The notes below the pieces were generated by a model. It saw nothing but the letters and a program-made list of their open reading frames with translations, was not told the origin of the DNA and did no database searches. Below, piece by piece: positions 23,786 to 34,810 of a stretch of 64,000 bases of DNA. Positions within the stretch are counted from its first letter, which is position 1. Each line of letters begins with the position of its first letter. The position numbers and the translations under genes were made by a program. Source of the stretch: Nyssa sinensis (lineage: Eukaryota > Streptophyta > Magnoliopsida > Cornales > Nyssaceae); the NCBI GenBank assembly GCA_008638375.1, contig VIRR01000535.1, positions 1 to 64,000 of the forward strand, written 5' to 3'.

Positions 23786-24292
23786 TTTATGCATAGACGT
23801 AGTATATTGAGATAGACCAGACCTATAACTCTTGCACAGGTTGTAAGGTTTTTAGGGGTCTGTACATTGAGATGGACCTGACCTATAACTCTTGCACAAG
23901 CTGCAAGGTTTTTAGGGGTTTGTACATTGAGACGGACTAGACCTATAACTCTTGCACAGACTGTAAGGTTTTTAAGGGTCTGTACATTGAGACGAACCAG
24001 ACCTATAACTTTTGCATAGGCTGCAAGGTTTTTAAGGGTCTGTATATTGAGACGGACCAGACCTATAACTCTTGCGCAGGCTGCAAGGTTTTTAGGGGTC
24101 TGTACATTAAAGTAGACCAGACCTATAACTCTTGCGCAGGCTGCAAGGTTTTTAGGGGTCTGTACATTGAGATGGACCAGACCTATAACTCTTGCACAAC
24201 CTGCAAGGTTTTTAGGGGTCTATACATTGAGATGGACTAGACCTATAACTCTTACGCAGGCTACAAGGTTTTCAGGGGTCTATACATTGAGA
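23786..24292 (-). repeat. 60-bp tandem array in the T2 3' region
   Basis: About 8.5 units with a period of exactly 60 bp. Each contains gacctataactcttgc, ctgcaaggtttttaggggtc and tgtacattgagatgga. Units differ by a few substitutions (mostly transitions) but almost no indels, so they stay in perfect register. The array lies between the integrase end (24334) and the aORF. Tat elements are known to carry variable tandem repeats here, which can seed satellite DNA. Confidence 0.92.
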
Positions 24293-24333
24293 TGAGGACA
24301 CTTTCGGGAGGTATTTTAAGAAAGAAAAAATCT

Positions 24334-24787
24334 TCATTGATAATATTTTCGTAAGTGTTCTACATTCCATGGTCTGGGTATGGGTTTTCCAACTATGTCT
24401 TCTAACCAATATGTGGTAGGTCTGACAATCTTTGTTACCTTGTAAAGGCCTTCCTAGTTGGGTGACAGTTTGCCCATAGTGGGATCCTTGGTGTTTGGGA
24501 ACACTCTTCTTAGGACGAGATCCCCAACTTGGAAACTGAGGGACTTTAGCCTAAGTTTGGAACTATTGTCCATCCTGTGTTGATATGCTTCCATCCTGAT
24601 TCTGGCTTGGTCACGTTTTTTTTCAAGTAGGTCCAAGTTCTTTGTAAGCCGCTGATCATTGGCCCCTTAGTCGAAAGCTTCTGTCCTCAAGGTAGGCATT
24701 CCGATCTCAACATGAATTACTGCTTCTGAGCCATAGGCAAGTGAGAATGGAGTCTCAGAGGTCGGAATCCTCCTAGTGGTTCTGTAA
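24334..24787 (-). pseudogene. T2 integrase, C-terminal part (split by S1)
   Basis: The minus strand continues the 27647-28480 part across S1: after LPSVLWAY it reads [20 protein letters not shown], then LEKKRDQARIRMEAYQHRMD, LRLKSLSFQVGDLVLRRVF and TKIVRPTTYWLEDMVGKPIP, ending EHLRKYYQ and a TGA at 24336-24334. This is the conserved integrase C-terminus of plant Ty3 elements (GDLVLRRV and NxEHLRKYY motifs). One stop is seen (EAFD*GANDQ). Confidence 0.82.
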
Positions 24788-25139
24788 TGTCACGCTCAAA
24801 TTTCCACAAATCTGGGGAGTGAGTGAAATAAAATAAGAAAAGTAAGTGAAAGGTCATTTAAGTGGATTCAGTTGATTATGCATTTATTCCCCCATGTGTC
24901 CGAAAGATTTGAAATGAAAATTTGTTATTGGGCTTAACCAAAATAGTTTTCTAATGCCAATTAAATATCTCCCCAAATCACTATTCAAAATAGGTCTAAG
25001 TCATGTTTAGAAATGGTCTCCAAAATAGCCCCAATATGTCCCTAAAAATGCCTTGGAATAATAGCTCAAATGGGTCCTAATTGTCCTAGGACATAGGCCA
25101 AGAATAGGCCTAAAGGTCTACTCAAATAGATCTAAAAAA

Positions 25140-25335
25140 GTGGCTAAACATGGCTCCAAAAGAATGGAAAAAAATAACCCAATAGGGGAGGCCAAACATG
25201 GCCCAAAAAGGTGACCAAAAATAGTCCAAAAGGGTGGCCAAACACGGCCCAAAGGTTGGCCAAACATGGCCCAATAGGGTGCCTAAACATGGTCCAAAAA
25301 GGTGCCCAAACATGACTTAAAAAGGTGGCCAAAGG
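25140..25335 (+). repeat. Repeats of about 23 bp in S1
   Basis: Repeated variants of ggccaaacatggcccaaaa aligned at steps of about 20-25 bp (for example 25194, 25240, 25261, 25284, 25307). Frames through it give repetitive Gly/Pro/Trp/Phe peptides and are not genes. Confidence 0.7.
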
Positions 25336-25339
25336 GGCA

Positions 25340-25500
25340 AGTGTCATGGGCTGTCAGGCTGGGCACACAGGGACAAGGCAACAGGCGGGCCACGCGCATG
25401 GCCGTGGGGCCCACAAGCAGGGCGCAGGTATGCACGCGGCAGGCGAACGCAGGGCGCGGCGCACACGCGGTGGCGCCAGGGCTACGGGCGGGTGGGGGCT
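25340..25500. other. GC-rich island in S1
   Basis: About 160 bp of much higher GC and CpG content than the AT-rich surroundings (ggcgggccacgcgcatggcc and similar). No gene is recognised; it could be a leader or regulatory part of the LTR. Confidence 0.45.
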
Positions 25501-27646
25501 ATCCTGGGTTGTTTTCTGCATTTTCACTGTAGCTGGCTGCAGCTGATTTTTTCCATTTTTCTGTAGAAACACTGTAGCAACTACAGCTAATTTTTCCAAG
25601 TTTTGGCCTATTTCCCCAAGGATTTTAACCCTCACTTTGTGGCACTTTTTCCCACTTATTCATGGGCATTTTACACACCTAATAGCTCTTTTAATTTCAT
25701 AAAATTTTGACATGGTTTTCTTTATTTTCTAAGCATTTTTTCACCTAATATTTTTCAACCGTTCATATATATAAACACATCACAATCCATCCTCACTCGA
25801 TGGCCACAATTTCATAGAAGTTAAACATACATCATTTAAATATTCAATTTATCATATATACACATGTACTTGAATTTCGCACATCACTATCTCATGCTCA
25901 TTACAATATATAGGTCATTGTCCATTGTTTTCATAATATACAAGGTGTGTACAAATAAACACCCATGGTTTCAGGGCTTATGCCCTCATACAACCCAAAA
26001 ATAATGCCCTAAGGGCCAAATCTTCTTCATGATCCATTTTCCTTCCTTTCTTCAAGACTTCAACAAGTCTCAAGTACCCAGAGCCTTATCTGAAATATGA
26101 TATCCCACGAGGGGTCAGCTCAACTACTGGTATGATATAATGCTAATGCAAGGAACAAAGTTAAGGCGTGGCATGTGTAATTGTACATTTATAATCTACA
26201 TGCCTTCCAATTCATCAATACAATTCAATAGAAATATGCGTGACACACCCATGCAACTCTATGCCACACCCATGTCTCGTTTAAGGATCGCTCCCGATGG
26301 ACCCTGAGTACCAATACCCGTTCACAGATCGTTCTCGTTGGATTCTGGGTACCAATGTAATGGCCAATTTTGGGTTTTTCACCATAGGATCTACACCCTC
26401 ATAATGCATAGCACCAAGTGCTTAACCCACACTATGTTTTCAATGGATTCACCATATGCCAATATGCTTTGATTTCACCATGCAATAATGCAATGTCAAT
26501 AAAGCATTTTATCAAACACATGGAGCATGCTTTAAATAATGCATTATACTTAAAGTAACAATAACCTTTGAACAATAAAACTTTATCTACATGAACCTAG
26601 CATGCAATCCAATCAATTATACATATAAACATATCACACGTTCACAACCTTACACATTCTCAAAGATTGTACAAATACACAAAATACCAAACACATTGAA
26701 TAAATCATAACTTCCAAACTACAAGATTTTGTCTACATGAACATAAGCTAGAATACAATAAATTATACATATAGTCATGGTTCATGTTCATCACTTTACC
26801 AAATTCTCAAAGAATACATAAGTACATAAGGTACCAACCCTAGGTTTTCAAAGTAACTATAAGCTAGGTAGTTTTGTAACAACAAATAAGTATGTAAGTT
26901 ATACAATCAACTTATAAAAACACTCATAAACTTAACCCTATTCTTTACTTAGCAAAATATCTTACCTAAAAGGTTTTTCTCAACCCTAGGGAGTTGTGTT
27001 CGCTGTGTAGCCAAACCAATCAATAAGGTTGTAGCCCTTAATGTGGGGAACATCTTCCTAGAAGGAAGTCTTGCAAAAATCTTGGCCTAGAAGTGTGTTT
27101 TGGTAGCTTGAAGTTGGAAAAACCCTAGGTTTCTCTTCATTTTTCTCCCATGCACGACTGCTGCTGTTTCTCCAAACCATTTCTGATATTTTTATCTCTA
27201 AGGGGCTGTATTTATAGTAAAGGTGCAAAGGGGAAAAAATGACCTTTTTGCCCTTAATGAATCCGAGACCCCGTTACACTACAACCAGTCCCGAAATGTC
27301 TCTATTTGACATTTGACTTTAGCCAAAGTTCTTAAAATTATTTTAAATGAAAATTTTCAAAAAAGATTATTTTCGCCTGCGATTAGGTTTGGCTAGGTCC
27401 ACCCGGGCCACCCGAGATGCCCTTTACGGTCCATTTTTGAAACTGTCTCCGATTAAGTTCAAATTTTTACAGGAGGTGTATTTTAATATTATAAGCATAT
27501 TTTTATTCTATGACATACTCAAAATATGCTTTTAATTATGACTTATATCTAAATAGTGCATATGTAGTGCCCTACTTGCAATTAGTGCATGAATAGTATT
27601 TTACCAGCAAAACGAAAAATTTATCCTCATTTTTCAAGTCTCTACA

Positions 27647-28480
27647 TGTAAGCCCAGAGAACACTAGGAAGTTCTTCAACCCATCTCCCCTTGGCTTCTT
27701 CCAACCTTTTCTTAAGAGCATCAAGAATTATTCGGTTGGTGACTTCTGCTTGCCCATTGGCTTGGGGGTGCCCTGGTGAGGCAAAATGATGGCTGATGTG
27801 CAGGTCTTGGTAGAATTTTTTGAAAACTTTTTTGGCAAACTGCATGCCATTGTCTGAGACGATAACGCACGGTATGCTGAACCTGTAGACTATGTTCCTC
27901 AAAGTGGAGCTCTTGACTTCTTTCTCTGTGATGTGAGTTAGTGGCTCGGCTTCTGTCCACTTGGAGAAATAGTCAATGGTGACCAAAAGATATCTCCTAT
28001 TTGATGTACCCTTTGGCAATGGCCCTATAATGTCCATCTCTCATTGAGCAAAGGGTCATGGGCTAGCGATAGGAATAAGCTCATGGTGCGGCTGGTACTG
28101 GTATGGAGCGGATCGTTGTCATTTGTCACATTTCTGGACGTACTCCTTGGCTTGCTTCAGCATGTTGGGCCAATAGTAGCCCTATGTCAAAGCTCGGTGG
28201 GCTATGGTTCTGCCCCCATTGTAGTTGCCACAGATTCCCTCGTGTATTTCGGCTAGAACATACTGAGATTCTTTTGGGGTCAGGCACTGTAGCAAAGGCT
28301 GAGAGTAGGATCTACGGTAGAGCTTCCCATTCTTGACTAGATACCGAGCAGCCCTGACTCAAATTCTTCGGGCCATGTTTTTGTCTTCTAGGAGCAACCC
28401 TCCTTCTAGGTATTGGAGAATGAGAGTCATCCAATTTTAGGTCTGCTCAGAAACTTGGGTAGTCTGAACCTCTTTTATGC
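27647..28480 (-). pseudogene. T2 integrase, N-terminal and catalytic part
   Basis: The minus strand shows a zinc-binding region (EIHEGICGNYNGGRT..AHRAL, then CHKCQR- or CDKCQR-type cysteines), followed by the catalytic core: MDIIGPLPKG (first Asp), VSDNGMQF (second Asp) and NGQAEVTNR (Glu). It then reads WVEELPSVLWAY, where S1 interrupts. Integrase joins the element DNA to the host chromosome. Stops replace Trp in the linker before the core (ASP*PFAQ*EMD, normally WPFAQWE). The D,D,E residues are present, but the gene is not usable. Confidence 0.82.
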
Positions 28481-28487
28481 TTGGCCT

Positions 28488-29057
28488 TGGTTAGTAAGAT
28501 ATTTTCAGAGTGGAATCTCCTTCTGGCTTGAGATGAGAGGCCATATTTGCCAAAGTGTCAGCCCTAGAATTCTGACCTCTTTCAAGTTTTTGGATAGTGA
28601 ATTCATGGAATGAGCGCTTTAGTAGATCAACTAGCTCTAAATACCGGAGCATTCTATCATTTTTAATGGAAAATTCCCCCAAAAGTTGGCTTACCACCAG
28701 TTAGGAGTCAGAGAAAACTTCGAGATTCTGGGCTTCACATTCTAGAGCCAGCTTCATCCCAAGGATGAGGGCTTCATACTCGGCTTCATTGTTGGAAGCT
28801 CTAAATCCCAAGCTTACTACCTTTTCAACTATAAGTCCCTTAGGGGACCATAAAACTAAGCCCACGCTAGAACCGCGGTCTATAGATGATCCATCGGTGT
28901 AGAGTTTCCATGTAGTAGAACTTTTACTAAGATGTGCCTTATCATGCAGGGCTGGGGTGAACTCAGCAACAAAATCTGCCAATGCTTGCCCCTTGATGGA
29001 GGTCTGTGGAACATAAGATATGTCAAATTCTCCTAATTCCACAGACCACTTGACCAA
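28488..29057 (-). pseudogene. T2 second (plant-type) RNase H domain
   Basis: The minus strand reads VELGEFDISYVPQTSIKGQA, LADFVAEFTP, WKLYTDGSSIDRGSSVGLVL (first Asp), ASNNEAEYEALILGMKLA (Glu) and LEVFSDS (second Asp). A stop follows FSDS, then LVVSQLLGEFSIKNDRML and ..NSRADTLANMAS. This extra RNase H is typical of Tat elements. The catalytic residues are present; one stop is seen. Confidence 0.82.
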
Positions 29058-29509
29058 TCGACCGGAGACTTCAGACTTTCGTAGTACTGACTTCAGTGGA
29101 TAGGCGGTTAGGATCTCAATGGGATGCCCCTGAAAGTAAGGTCGAAGCTTTCATGCAGAGATTATTAGGGCGAAGGCCAGTTTCTCAATCTCGGGATATC
29201 TTTTCTCTACGTCCATTAGTGCCCTGTTTACATAAAATATGGGCTTCTGGACTCCTCTGTCCTACTTGACCAGTATAGAACTGATGGCATTTTCAGAGAC
29301 TGCAAGATAGAGGAGCAGTTTCTCCCCTTGAATTGGCTTTGATAAGAGTTTCGGTGAAGCCAGGTACTTTTTCAATTCTTGAAAGGCCTCTTCACATTCT
29401 TCAGACCATTGTAATGCTTTGTTTCTTTTCAAGGCTTTGAAGAATGGTAGGCAACGGTCGGTGGATTTAAAGATGAATCGATTCAGAGCTGTAACTCCCC
29501 GTTCAGAGC
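29058..29509 (-). pseudogene. T2 first RNase H region (heavily decayed)
   Basis: It corresponds to 63061-63550 of T3: fragments like FKALKRNKALQWSEECEE, LLLYLAVSENAISSILV and AYFQGHPIEIL can be read in pieces on the minus strand, with numerous stops. It hydrolyses RNA in RNA-DNA hybrids in active elements. Confidence 0.6.
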
Positions 29510-30330
29510 CTAAATGTCCTTCTTGGTCCTTGGTGATCCTAGCTCAATCAAGGCTTTGATCTGAGTAGGGTCTGCTTCAATACCCCTCTGGGAAACAAGG
29601 TAGCCCAAAAACTTTCCCTTAGTTACGCCAAAGGTGCACTTTAAGGGGTTTAACATCATCTTGTGTTGTTTCAGGATATTGAACGTTTGGCTTAAGTGTT
29701 GGATGTGGCTGCTCTTTCGTAGGCCTTTGACCAACATATCATCTGTGTAAACTTTCATTGAACTGCCGATTAGAGAACTGAACATTTTATTGACCAAACG
29801 CTGATATGTTACCCTAGCATTTTTCAGACCGAACGGCATCACTCTATAGTAATAGAGACCTCGTTCGGTTATGAAAGCTGTCTTTTTCTGGTCTGGAGGG
29901 TACATATGGATCTGGTTGTATCCAGAGTAGGTGTGCATGAAGCTCATGAGTTCGTGTCCTGCCGTTGCGTCGACTAGCTGATCTATCCTCGGGAGTGGGA
30001 AGCTGTCTTTGGGACAAACTTTGTTGAGGTTTGTGTAATCGACACATACTCTCCACTTGCCATTTTTCTTCTTGACCAAAACAGTGTTGGCGAGCTATTT
30101 TGGATAGAATACCTCCCTTATCATCTTAGCATCCAGCAACCTCCGTACTCCTTCATTAATGATCTAGTGTCGCTCTGGAGCGAACGTCCTCATCTTCTGT
30201 CTTACTGGAGGGTGGTCAGGATCTGTCATCAACTTGTAAGTGATGAGGTCTGAGTCTATCATTTCCATGTCTTTTGTTTTCAAGGTAAACACTGAGAGGT
30301 TGTTCTTTAGGAATTTCACCATCTCTTCTT
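29510..30330 (-). pseudogene. T2 reverse transcriptase
   Basis: The minus strand shows VKKKNGKWRVCVDYTNLNK, CPKDSFPLPRIDQLVDATAG, then FMHTYSGYNQIHMYPPDQ, FITERGLYYYRVMPFGLKNA, TYQRLVNKMF and VYTDDMLVKG, and the connection region CTFGVTKGKFLGYLVSQRGI. Two catalytic-site changes stand out against T3: FMDAYSGYNQ has become FMHTYSGYNQ (Asp lost), and YIDD has become YTDD. This copy would not polymerise DNA. N-terminal sequence (30080-30330) has further stops. Confidence 0.85.
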
Positions 30331-30592
30331 AATCGGATGGTGTCAGGTCTGGACCTATCTGCAAGTACCGCCCTTGATCTTCAGAGCTAACTAACACCTT
30401 GATAGGATCCCCCATGGGCTTGGCCCTACTGTCCCTTCCTCTTGGGCTTAGAGGTTCATCAATTCTGGATAGGCATTCTTTTGTCTCATGCTGATGGGAA
30501 AGGTCTAGGCCCTCCTCATCATGAGAGTACAATAATTGCTATTTGGGGGCCTTTTCATTGAGTGCGAGAGCGTGACATTCTCGGGCGGTTGG
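30331..30592 (-). pseudogene. T2 protease-RT linker
   Basis: The minus strand reads HDEEGLDLSHQHETKECLS, IDEPLSPRGRDSRAKPMGDP, IKVLVSSEDQGRYLQIGPDL in a frame that also exists in T3 (62087-62280). It is the spacer upstream of RT in Tat polyproteins and has no known enzymatic motif. Confidence 0.65.
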
Positions 30593-31132
30593 CTAGCACC
30601 CTCTGATAGAATGGACTGCATTGTTGTGCATATATTTCAGGCATTGGTGGAGGGTTGAGGTGACTGCACCCATTTGGTGGAGCCAAGGGCTTCTAATTAT
30701 AACATTGTAGGGAGACTTAGAATTTAGCACTATATATTCTAAGATTGTGGTCTTCTGTCTATCTCCCTCACCTGCTGTGGTAGGTAGGTCAATCTGCCCC
30801 AGTGGGGTGCTGAGGTTCCCGTCAAATCTTGCCATTATTGCGGTAGTGGGCTTGACGTTGTTGGAGTCTAGCTTCATATGTTTGAGGGGCTCATAGAATA
30901 ATACGTTAGCAGAGCTCCCTGTGTCTACCAAGACTCTTTGAATATCAAAATTAGCTATTTTGAGAGAAATAACTAGGGCGTCACTATGAGGGTAGTGTAC
31001 CCCTGCAAGATCTTGATCTGTGAACTGGATCTCAGGTACTTGCTTCAGCCTTTTCTCAACAGTAGTGATCTGGAAGATGCTAGGAGTATTTCTGGCCTCT
31101 TGAGCATATTGTTTTCTTGCTCGGTTGGACAT
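30593..31132 (-). pseudogene. T2 aspartic protease region
   Basis: The minus strand reads FTDQDLAGVHYPHSDALVIS, LKIANFDIQRVLVDTGSSAN (active-site DTG), VLFYEPLKHMKL, then GEGDRQKTTILEYIVLNSKS, PYNVIIRSPWLHQMGAVTST and LHQCLKYMHN. The protease cuts the Gag-Pol polyprotein. The DTG triad is intact here, unlike in T3. The canonical ILGRPWLH-type flap region reads IIRSPWLH. This is one of the longest uninterrupted frames left in T2. Confidence 0.82.
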
Positions 31133-32867
31133 CTCTGTGGTCAGGGTGTTCGCATAAAGGACGAAGATAACCTGATTGTTCTGCTGCTGGGCCTTATTTC
31201 GTCCATCCCTCTGTTCTGGCCTCTGTTCCTGTCTCCTTTGCTGCGGCCTTTCATTACAGGGGTTCTGCCTTCCATCCTGCCTGACAAACTCCCACAGTTA
31301 TTCTCTTCTAATGAGCTGCTCAATTTCCTATTTGAGGGCCCTGTATTTATCAGTCGTATGCCGGTGGTCTTTGTGGCAATCGCAATACTTATTCTGGTCC
31401 CTGTTGTCGGGATTGCCCTTTAGCGGCTCTGGCCACTTTAGGTTTCCACGTGCTTGGACTTATCGAAATATGTGAGCTAAAGAGGCATTCAGAGGAGTGT
31501 AGGTAGTGAACCCCCTTGGGCCCGTGCTGTTTGGAGTTCTAGACGCTGTTCTTTTGTCAGGGCTCTTGACCTTTTTCTTGGAGGCATTGGAGTCTTTCTT
31601 CTGATCGTCCTTTTGGGCTTGTTCCTTAATCTTCTAGGAGGTATCTTTTGCTTCCTCCAAATTTATTTACTTCTTAGCTCGATCTATTAGTGCTGCCATA
31701 TCAGCGGGAGGGCTTTTTGTTAAAAAATCCCGAAAACCCTCCTGAGCAAGACCAGAGGTCAGAATGGCTACAAGAAATCTCATACTACAATCTGTAATCT
31801 CTGTAAACTCAGCATTTAAGCGCACAATGTACTCTTGGAGAGGCTCTCTTTTGGACTACTTTACGTTCAACAAGAACTCTGGGCCTTTCCTCAACCTTCT
31901 GCTGGTCATAAATCGGTCGAGAAAATGCCTGCTGAGCTCGTAGAAGCTGACGACTGAGTTCTGAGGGAGGTGGTGGAACCACTTCAAAGCAGTGCCTTTG
32001 AGGCTGGTTACGAATGTACGGCACATGAATGCGTCAGTTGCTCCATGTAATGCCGTGGCATGCTGATAATAAAAGAGATGATCCCCTAGGTCACCAGTTC
32101 CATCGTAAAGAGTGAACTTTGGGACAATAAATTTCTTTGGCCATTATTGCAAGGGTGAATGGTGTGGTAAACCTTCTGAGCAGCCTGGCTAACTCGTCCT
32201 GCTTTGGGGTGATGTGAATGCCTATCACAACAGCAGCATGATCCATAGAATCCGCAACTTCTTCGGCCCTCCGTGGGTCCCTAGGAGGGGTTGGTTGTTG
32301 CGAATCTTACCTTGTAGTTTCAGTGCCCATATAAATGGGACGGCCATGACCCATGGTAGGAAGAGGATTTTGGTGTTCCTGAAGTGGGGGAACTGGTGTT
32401 GCTTGAGGTTGTAATTCGTGAGGTGCTGGGTTTACCCCAAAAGCCATCGGAGTTGGGACCCTTGTTGTACTCTAGTAATGGACAACCGGGTTGAAGGCCG
32501 GTATCCCTCTGCCAGCGGCAGTTAATGGCTAAGGGTCTCTTCCCACATGAGTGGTGTCTTAGGGATGCCACGGTTGCTCAACGAGGACTTCTTCATTAGG
32601 TAATCCACTCATGGTGTTGGCAGAAGGCTGTGCCTCTGTATTAGCCATGCCAGCGGGAGGACGAAGGGAATTGCCCCTAGGACTTTGGGTAAGCTGTGCC
32701 AAAGTTCTAGAGATAGCAAGGAGCTATGCCTGCGTCATGTTAGTCTGTCGCTGAACTCGGTCGAGTTGCTGCTGCATGGGATCAAATGTTTGCCCTCTTC
32801 TTCTCCCAACAAGCTACTGGTGTGGAGGATTTTGAGTATTTTTTCTTGGACGTAGATTGGGAGCCAT
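31133..32867 (-). pseudogene. T2 gag (capsid and zinc knuckle), degenerate
   Basis: The ATG at 32867-32865 (MAPNLRPRKNTQNP) matches the T3 start (MAPNLRPRKNAQNP). Downstream pieces mirror T3: AFMCRTFVTSLKGTALKWFH, FYELSRHFLDRFMTSRR, ADMAALIDRAKK, then a Lys/Asp-rich linker and a nucleocapsid zinc knuckle near 31340-31400, degenerate as CDCHKDHRHTTDKY (expected CxxHxxxGHxTxxC). Gag packages the RNA in virus-like particles in the cytoplasm. Multiple stops and frameshifts are present. Confidence 0.72.
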
Positions 32868-32940
32868 GATTCTCCTGATAGGAAGGAAAATGAATTTGTT
32901 CGTAAAGAAGAGAACTTTTGGTAAGAAATGATTGTCGTTC

Positions 32941-32958
32941 CCACAGACGGCGCCAAAT
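32941..32958 (-). other. T2 primer binding site
   Basis: Minus-strand TTTGGCGCCGTCTGTGG lies directly inside the 5' LTR end. T3 has the near-identical TTTGGTGCCGTCTGTGGG at 54230. It is not the iMet type used by L1 and the copias. Confidence 0.8.
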
Positions 32959-33502
32959 TGATGCTACACTTTTTGGTCGATAGGGGCTCTAGTCTCCGTC
33001 GCCTATTGAACACTCAAAGAAAATGATCAGAGGGCTACCGGATTGGCTCTGACGGTAGCCGTTCCGATGATAAAGTCAATAAGCTGAATTGAAAGACTGT
33101 AATTGAAAATAATTGACTGAGCATAAATGTAAAAAGCGTACCTTAGGGCTTTATTTATAGGCTGTGGATTTCCTAAGTTGATTAGGATTCGGAGTCGTGA
33201 AATTAGGGATTCGATCATCAGAGAATGGCAGTTATCATATTGGATACTGCACTTGAATAATATCCATAGGTGGCAGTTTCCTTGTTGAATACTATTTTCT
33301 TATCCTTAACTCGGTAGAGTGCTTAAGAAGGCAGTAGGTTTGGAACCCTCTTTTGAGTGTTCGTAGTGCCTTCTGAGCTTGAAGTGAATTATAGGATTAC
33401 ATGGGCTCCTGATCAATAAGCTCCGACGGTCATATGTTAAACCTGTTCTAGATGGATGAGCTATGGCTATTCGGTAGGTACATGTGTCATGTGAAGATTG
33501 GT
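32959..33502 (-). repeat. T2 5' LTR, truncated at its outer end
   Basis: Matches 18054-18597; the outermost ~21 bp and the target duplication are missing. A TATAAATAA (33159-33151, minus strand) is the likely LTR TATA box, with an equivalent in T3 at 54019. Differences from the left LTR are mostly transitions. Confidence 0.83.
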
Positions 33503-33545
33503 GGACAATCAATTACAAAAGCTAATCGGTGGACAATCAATTACA
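33501..33545 (+). repeat. Direct repeat at the broken T2 LTR end
   Basis: ggtggacaatcaattaca occurs at 33501 and, with one base less certain, at 33529, right where LTR homology stops. A related ggtggacaatc is at 34369 in the receptor-kinase pseudogene. Confidence 0.7.
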
Positions 33546-33798
33546 CGAGGCAATATTTTTTATTGATATGTTATCGGGAGTATAACATTACTTATATTGA
33601 TAAGTGGAAAAAATTATTGTACGAGGACATCAATTACACAAGGCAATATTTTTTATTTTATAGATTAAAATCAAATTACATATAGATGCTCAGAATAATA
33701 GAAATCCTGAAAGATACACAGTGATTTTGTTTGAACACAACGAATTTATTTACTATCTAGTGTGTATATATATATATATATATTTATTTATTTATTTA
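33546..33798. other. AT-rich segment between T2 and the receptor-kinase 3' end
   Basis: Contains a second pair of repeats (tacacgaggcaatattttttatt near 33542 and tacacaaggcaatatttttta near 33635) and a (TA)n run at 33767-33782. No gene is seen. It may be the 3' UTR or flank of the receptor pseudogene. Confidence 0.5.
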
Positions 33799-34805
33799 CT
33801 AAACTAAATTGCCTTCCACATTCTCCAAGTGTGATTGAGTGGGATGGCTTTGGGAAGGTGTTACTCGGGTTGATAACAATTGGGAGACAATGGGCATGGT
33901 TGGCTTAGATTGTGGATTTTTATGTAAATATGAACTTTGCAATGGATACTAATAACTCTTCAACTTCAATTGAGGGATGTAAAAGGCGTTGCTCCAAAAC
34001 ATCTTCCAACATTTTGTTTGCAACAGATGAAGATGATAGTGAAGTAATGAAATCACCCGGATGTTGTCCTTTGATCACTTCCAATGTTAGCACCCCAAAG
34101 TTATATGCATCGCACTTTTCAGTTACCTTCATTGTGTAAGGAAGTTCTGCAAAGAAAAAGGAAAATATAACCATAAACATATGCCCTGTATTCTATGTTA
34201 ATTTAGGATAACTTAAAACTATTTTACCTGGAGTAATATATTCGTATGTGCCAGCAAGCGTACTCTAATTTGACGAGTCTAGTTTTAGAAGCTTAGTTGT
34301 GCCAAAGTTTGAAACATAAGTCTCAAACTCAAAATCCAACAAAACATTTTTGCTTGATATGTCTTGGTGGACAATCGGTGGTGAACAGTCATGGTGCATG
34401 TACGACAAAGCATTAGCCACGCCCTTAATAATATCTATCCTCATAAGCTAACCCAATTCTCTAGCCTCTTCTTCTTTGCTCAAGATTGTGGCCAAGTAAC
34501 CACTTTCCAAGTATTCATACACCAAAAAGGAGTGTTGAGTATGATAATAAAAATCATAATGTTTTATAATGTTTTTATGTCGTACTTCTGTTAATATCCT
34601 TATCTCATTTAAAAATCCATTTCGATCTGTTGTCTCAAAAAATGAGTGAAGTTTCTTTACGGCTATGATATCAACTGATAGTAGCTTTGCTTTGTATACT
34701 GTTCCATACCCTCCTTGTCCAATGCAACATGAAGTATCAAAATCCTTCGTGGCATTTAAGATTTCATCATACATTTCTTTTCCATTAGAAGTTGATATTG
34801 AAATC
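33799..34805 (-). pseudogene. MIK2-like LRR receptor kinase, kinase part (split by copia C)
   Basis: The minus strand continues from 43159 across copia C. It shows a P-loop IGQGGYGTVYKAKL, the lysine in IIAVKKLHSF, EIRILTEVRHKNIIKHYDFY, a stop after EEEARELG, then SYMHHDCSPPIVHQDISSKN, YVSNFGTTKLLK, a second stop, an intron after the AGTYEYITP region, and [20 protein letters not shown]. The last exon reads SKPTMPIVSQLLSTR and ends in TAG at 33801-33799. In active family members the loops read HRD and DFG; here they are HQD and NFG, so catalysis is lost even without the stops. The family consists of plasma-membrane receptors. Confidence 0.85.
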
Positions 34806-34810
34806 AAATT

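Larger units (their letters stand above)
24788..27646 (-). mobile_element. S1: solo LTR (2,859 bp) inside the T2 integrase
   Basis: Minus-strand start TGTAGAGACTTG and end GAGCGTGACA, with perfect 5-bp target duplications tgtaa (24783-24787 and 27647-27651). There is no second LTR or internal region, so it is a solo LTR left by LTR-LTR recombination. It is a diverged relative of the L1 LTR: the complement of gatggccacaattt at 25800-25813 matches gttgtggccatcgagtgagg in L1 near 4684, and aattttgggtttttcacca near 26368 matches the L1 segment near 4130. Excising it with one tgtaa joins the integrase halves in frame. Confidence 0.92.
18054..33502 (-). mobile_element. T2: Tat-type Ty3 retrotransposon with aORF, degenerate
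   Basis: Minus orientation: 5' LTR 32959-33502, primer site, gag, protease, RT, RNase H, second RNase H and integrase, then a 60-bp tandem array, an antisense ORF (plus strand), a polypurine tract and the 3' LTR 18054-18618. A second, plant-type RNase H (TDGSS, NNEAEYEALI, FSDS) and an antisense ORF near the 3' LTR are known marks of the Tat lineage. The coding regions have many stops and frameshifts. The LTRs differ at roughly 8% of positions where I aligned them, mostly transitions. R1 (19038-21304) and solo LTR S1 (24788-27646) are inserted in it. Confidence 0.88.

Noticed and set aside
23786..24292. CRISPR-like regular repeats
   Set aside because: The 60-bp units are contiguous with no variable spacers, lie in a plant retrotransposon and have no cas genes. 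This is a tandem repeat.
25122..25635. Frames of 60-93 codons through the S1 repeat and GC-rich island
   Set aside because: Products are repetitive or Pro/Ala/Arg-rich on both strands; no known domain.
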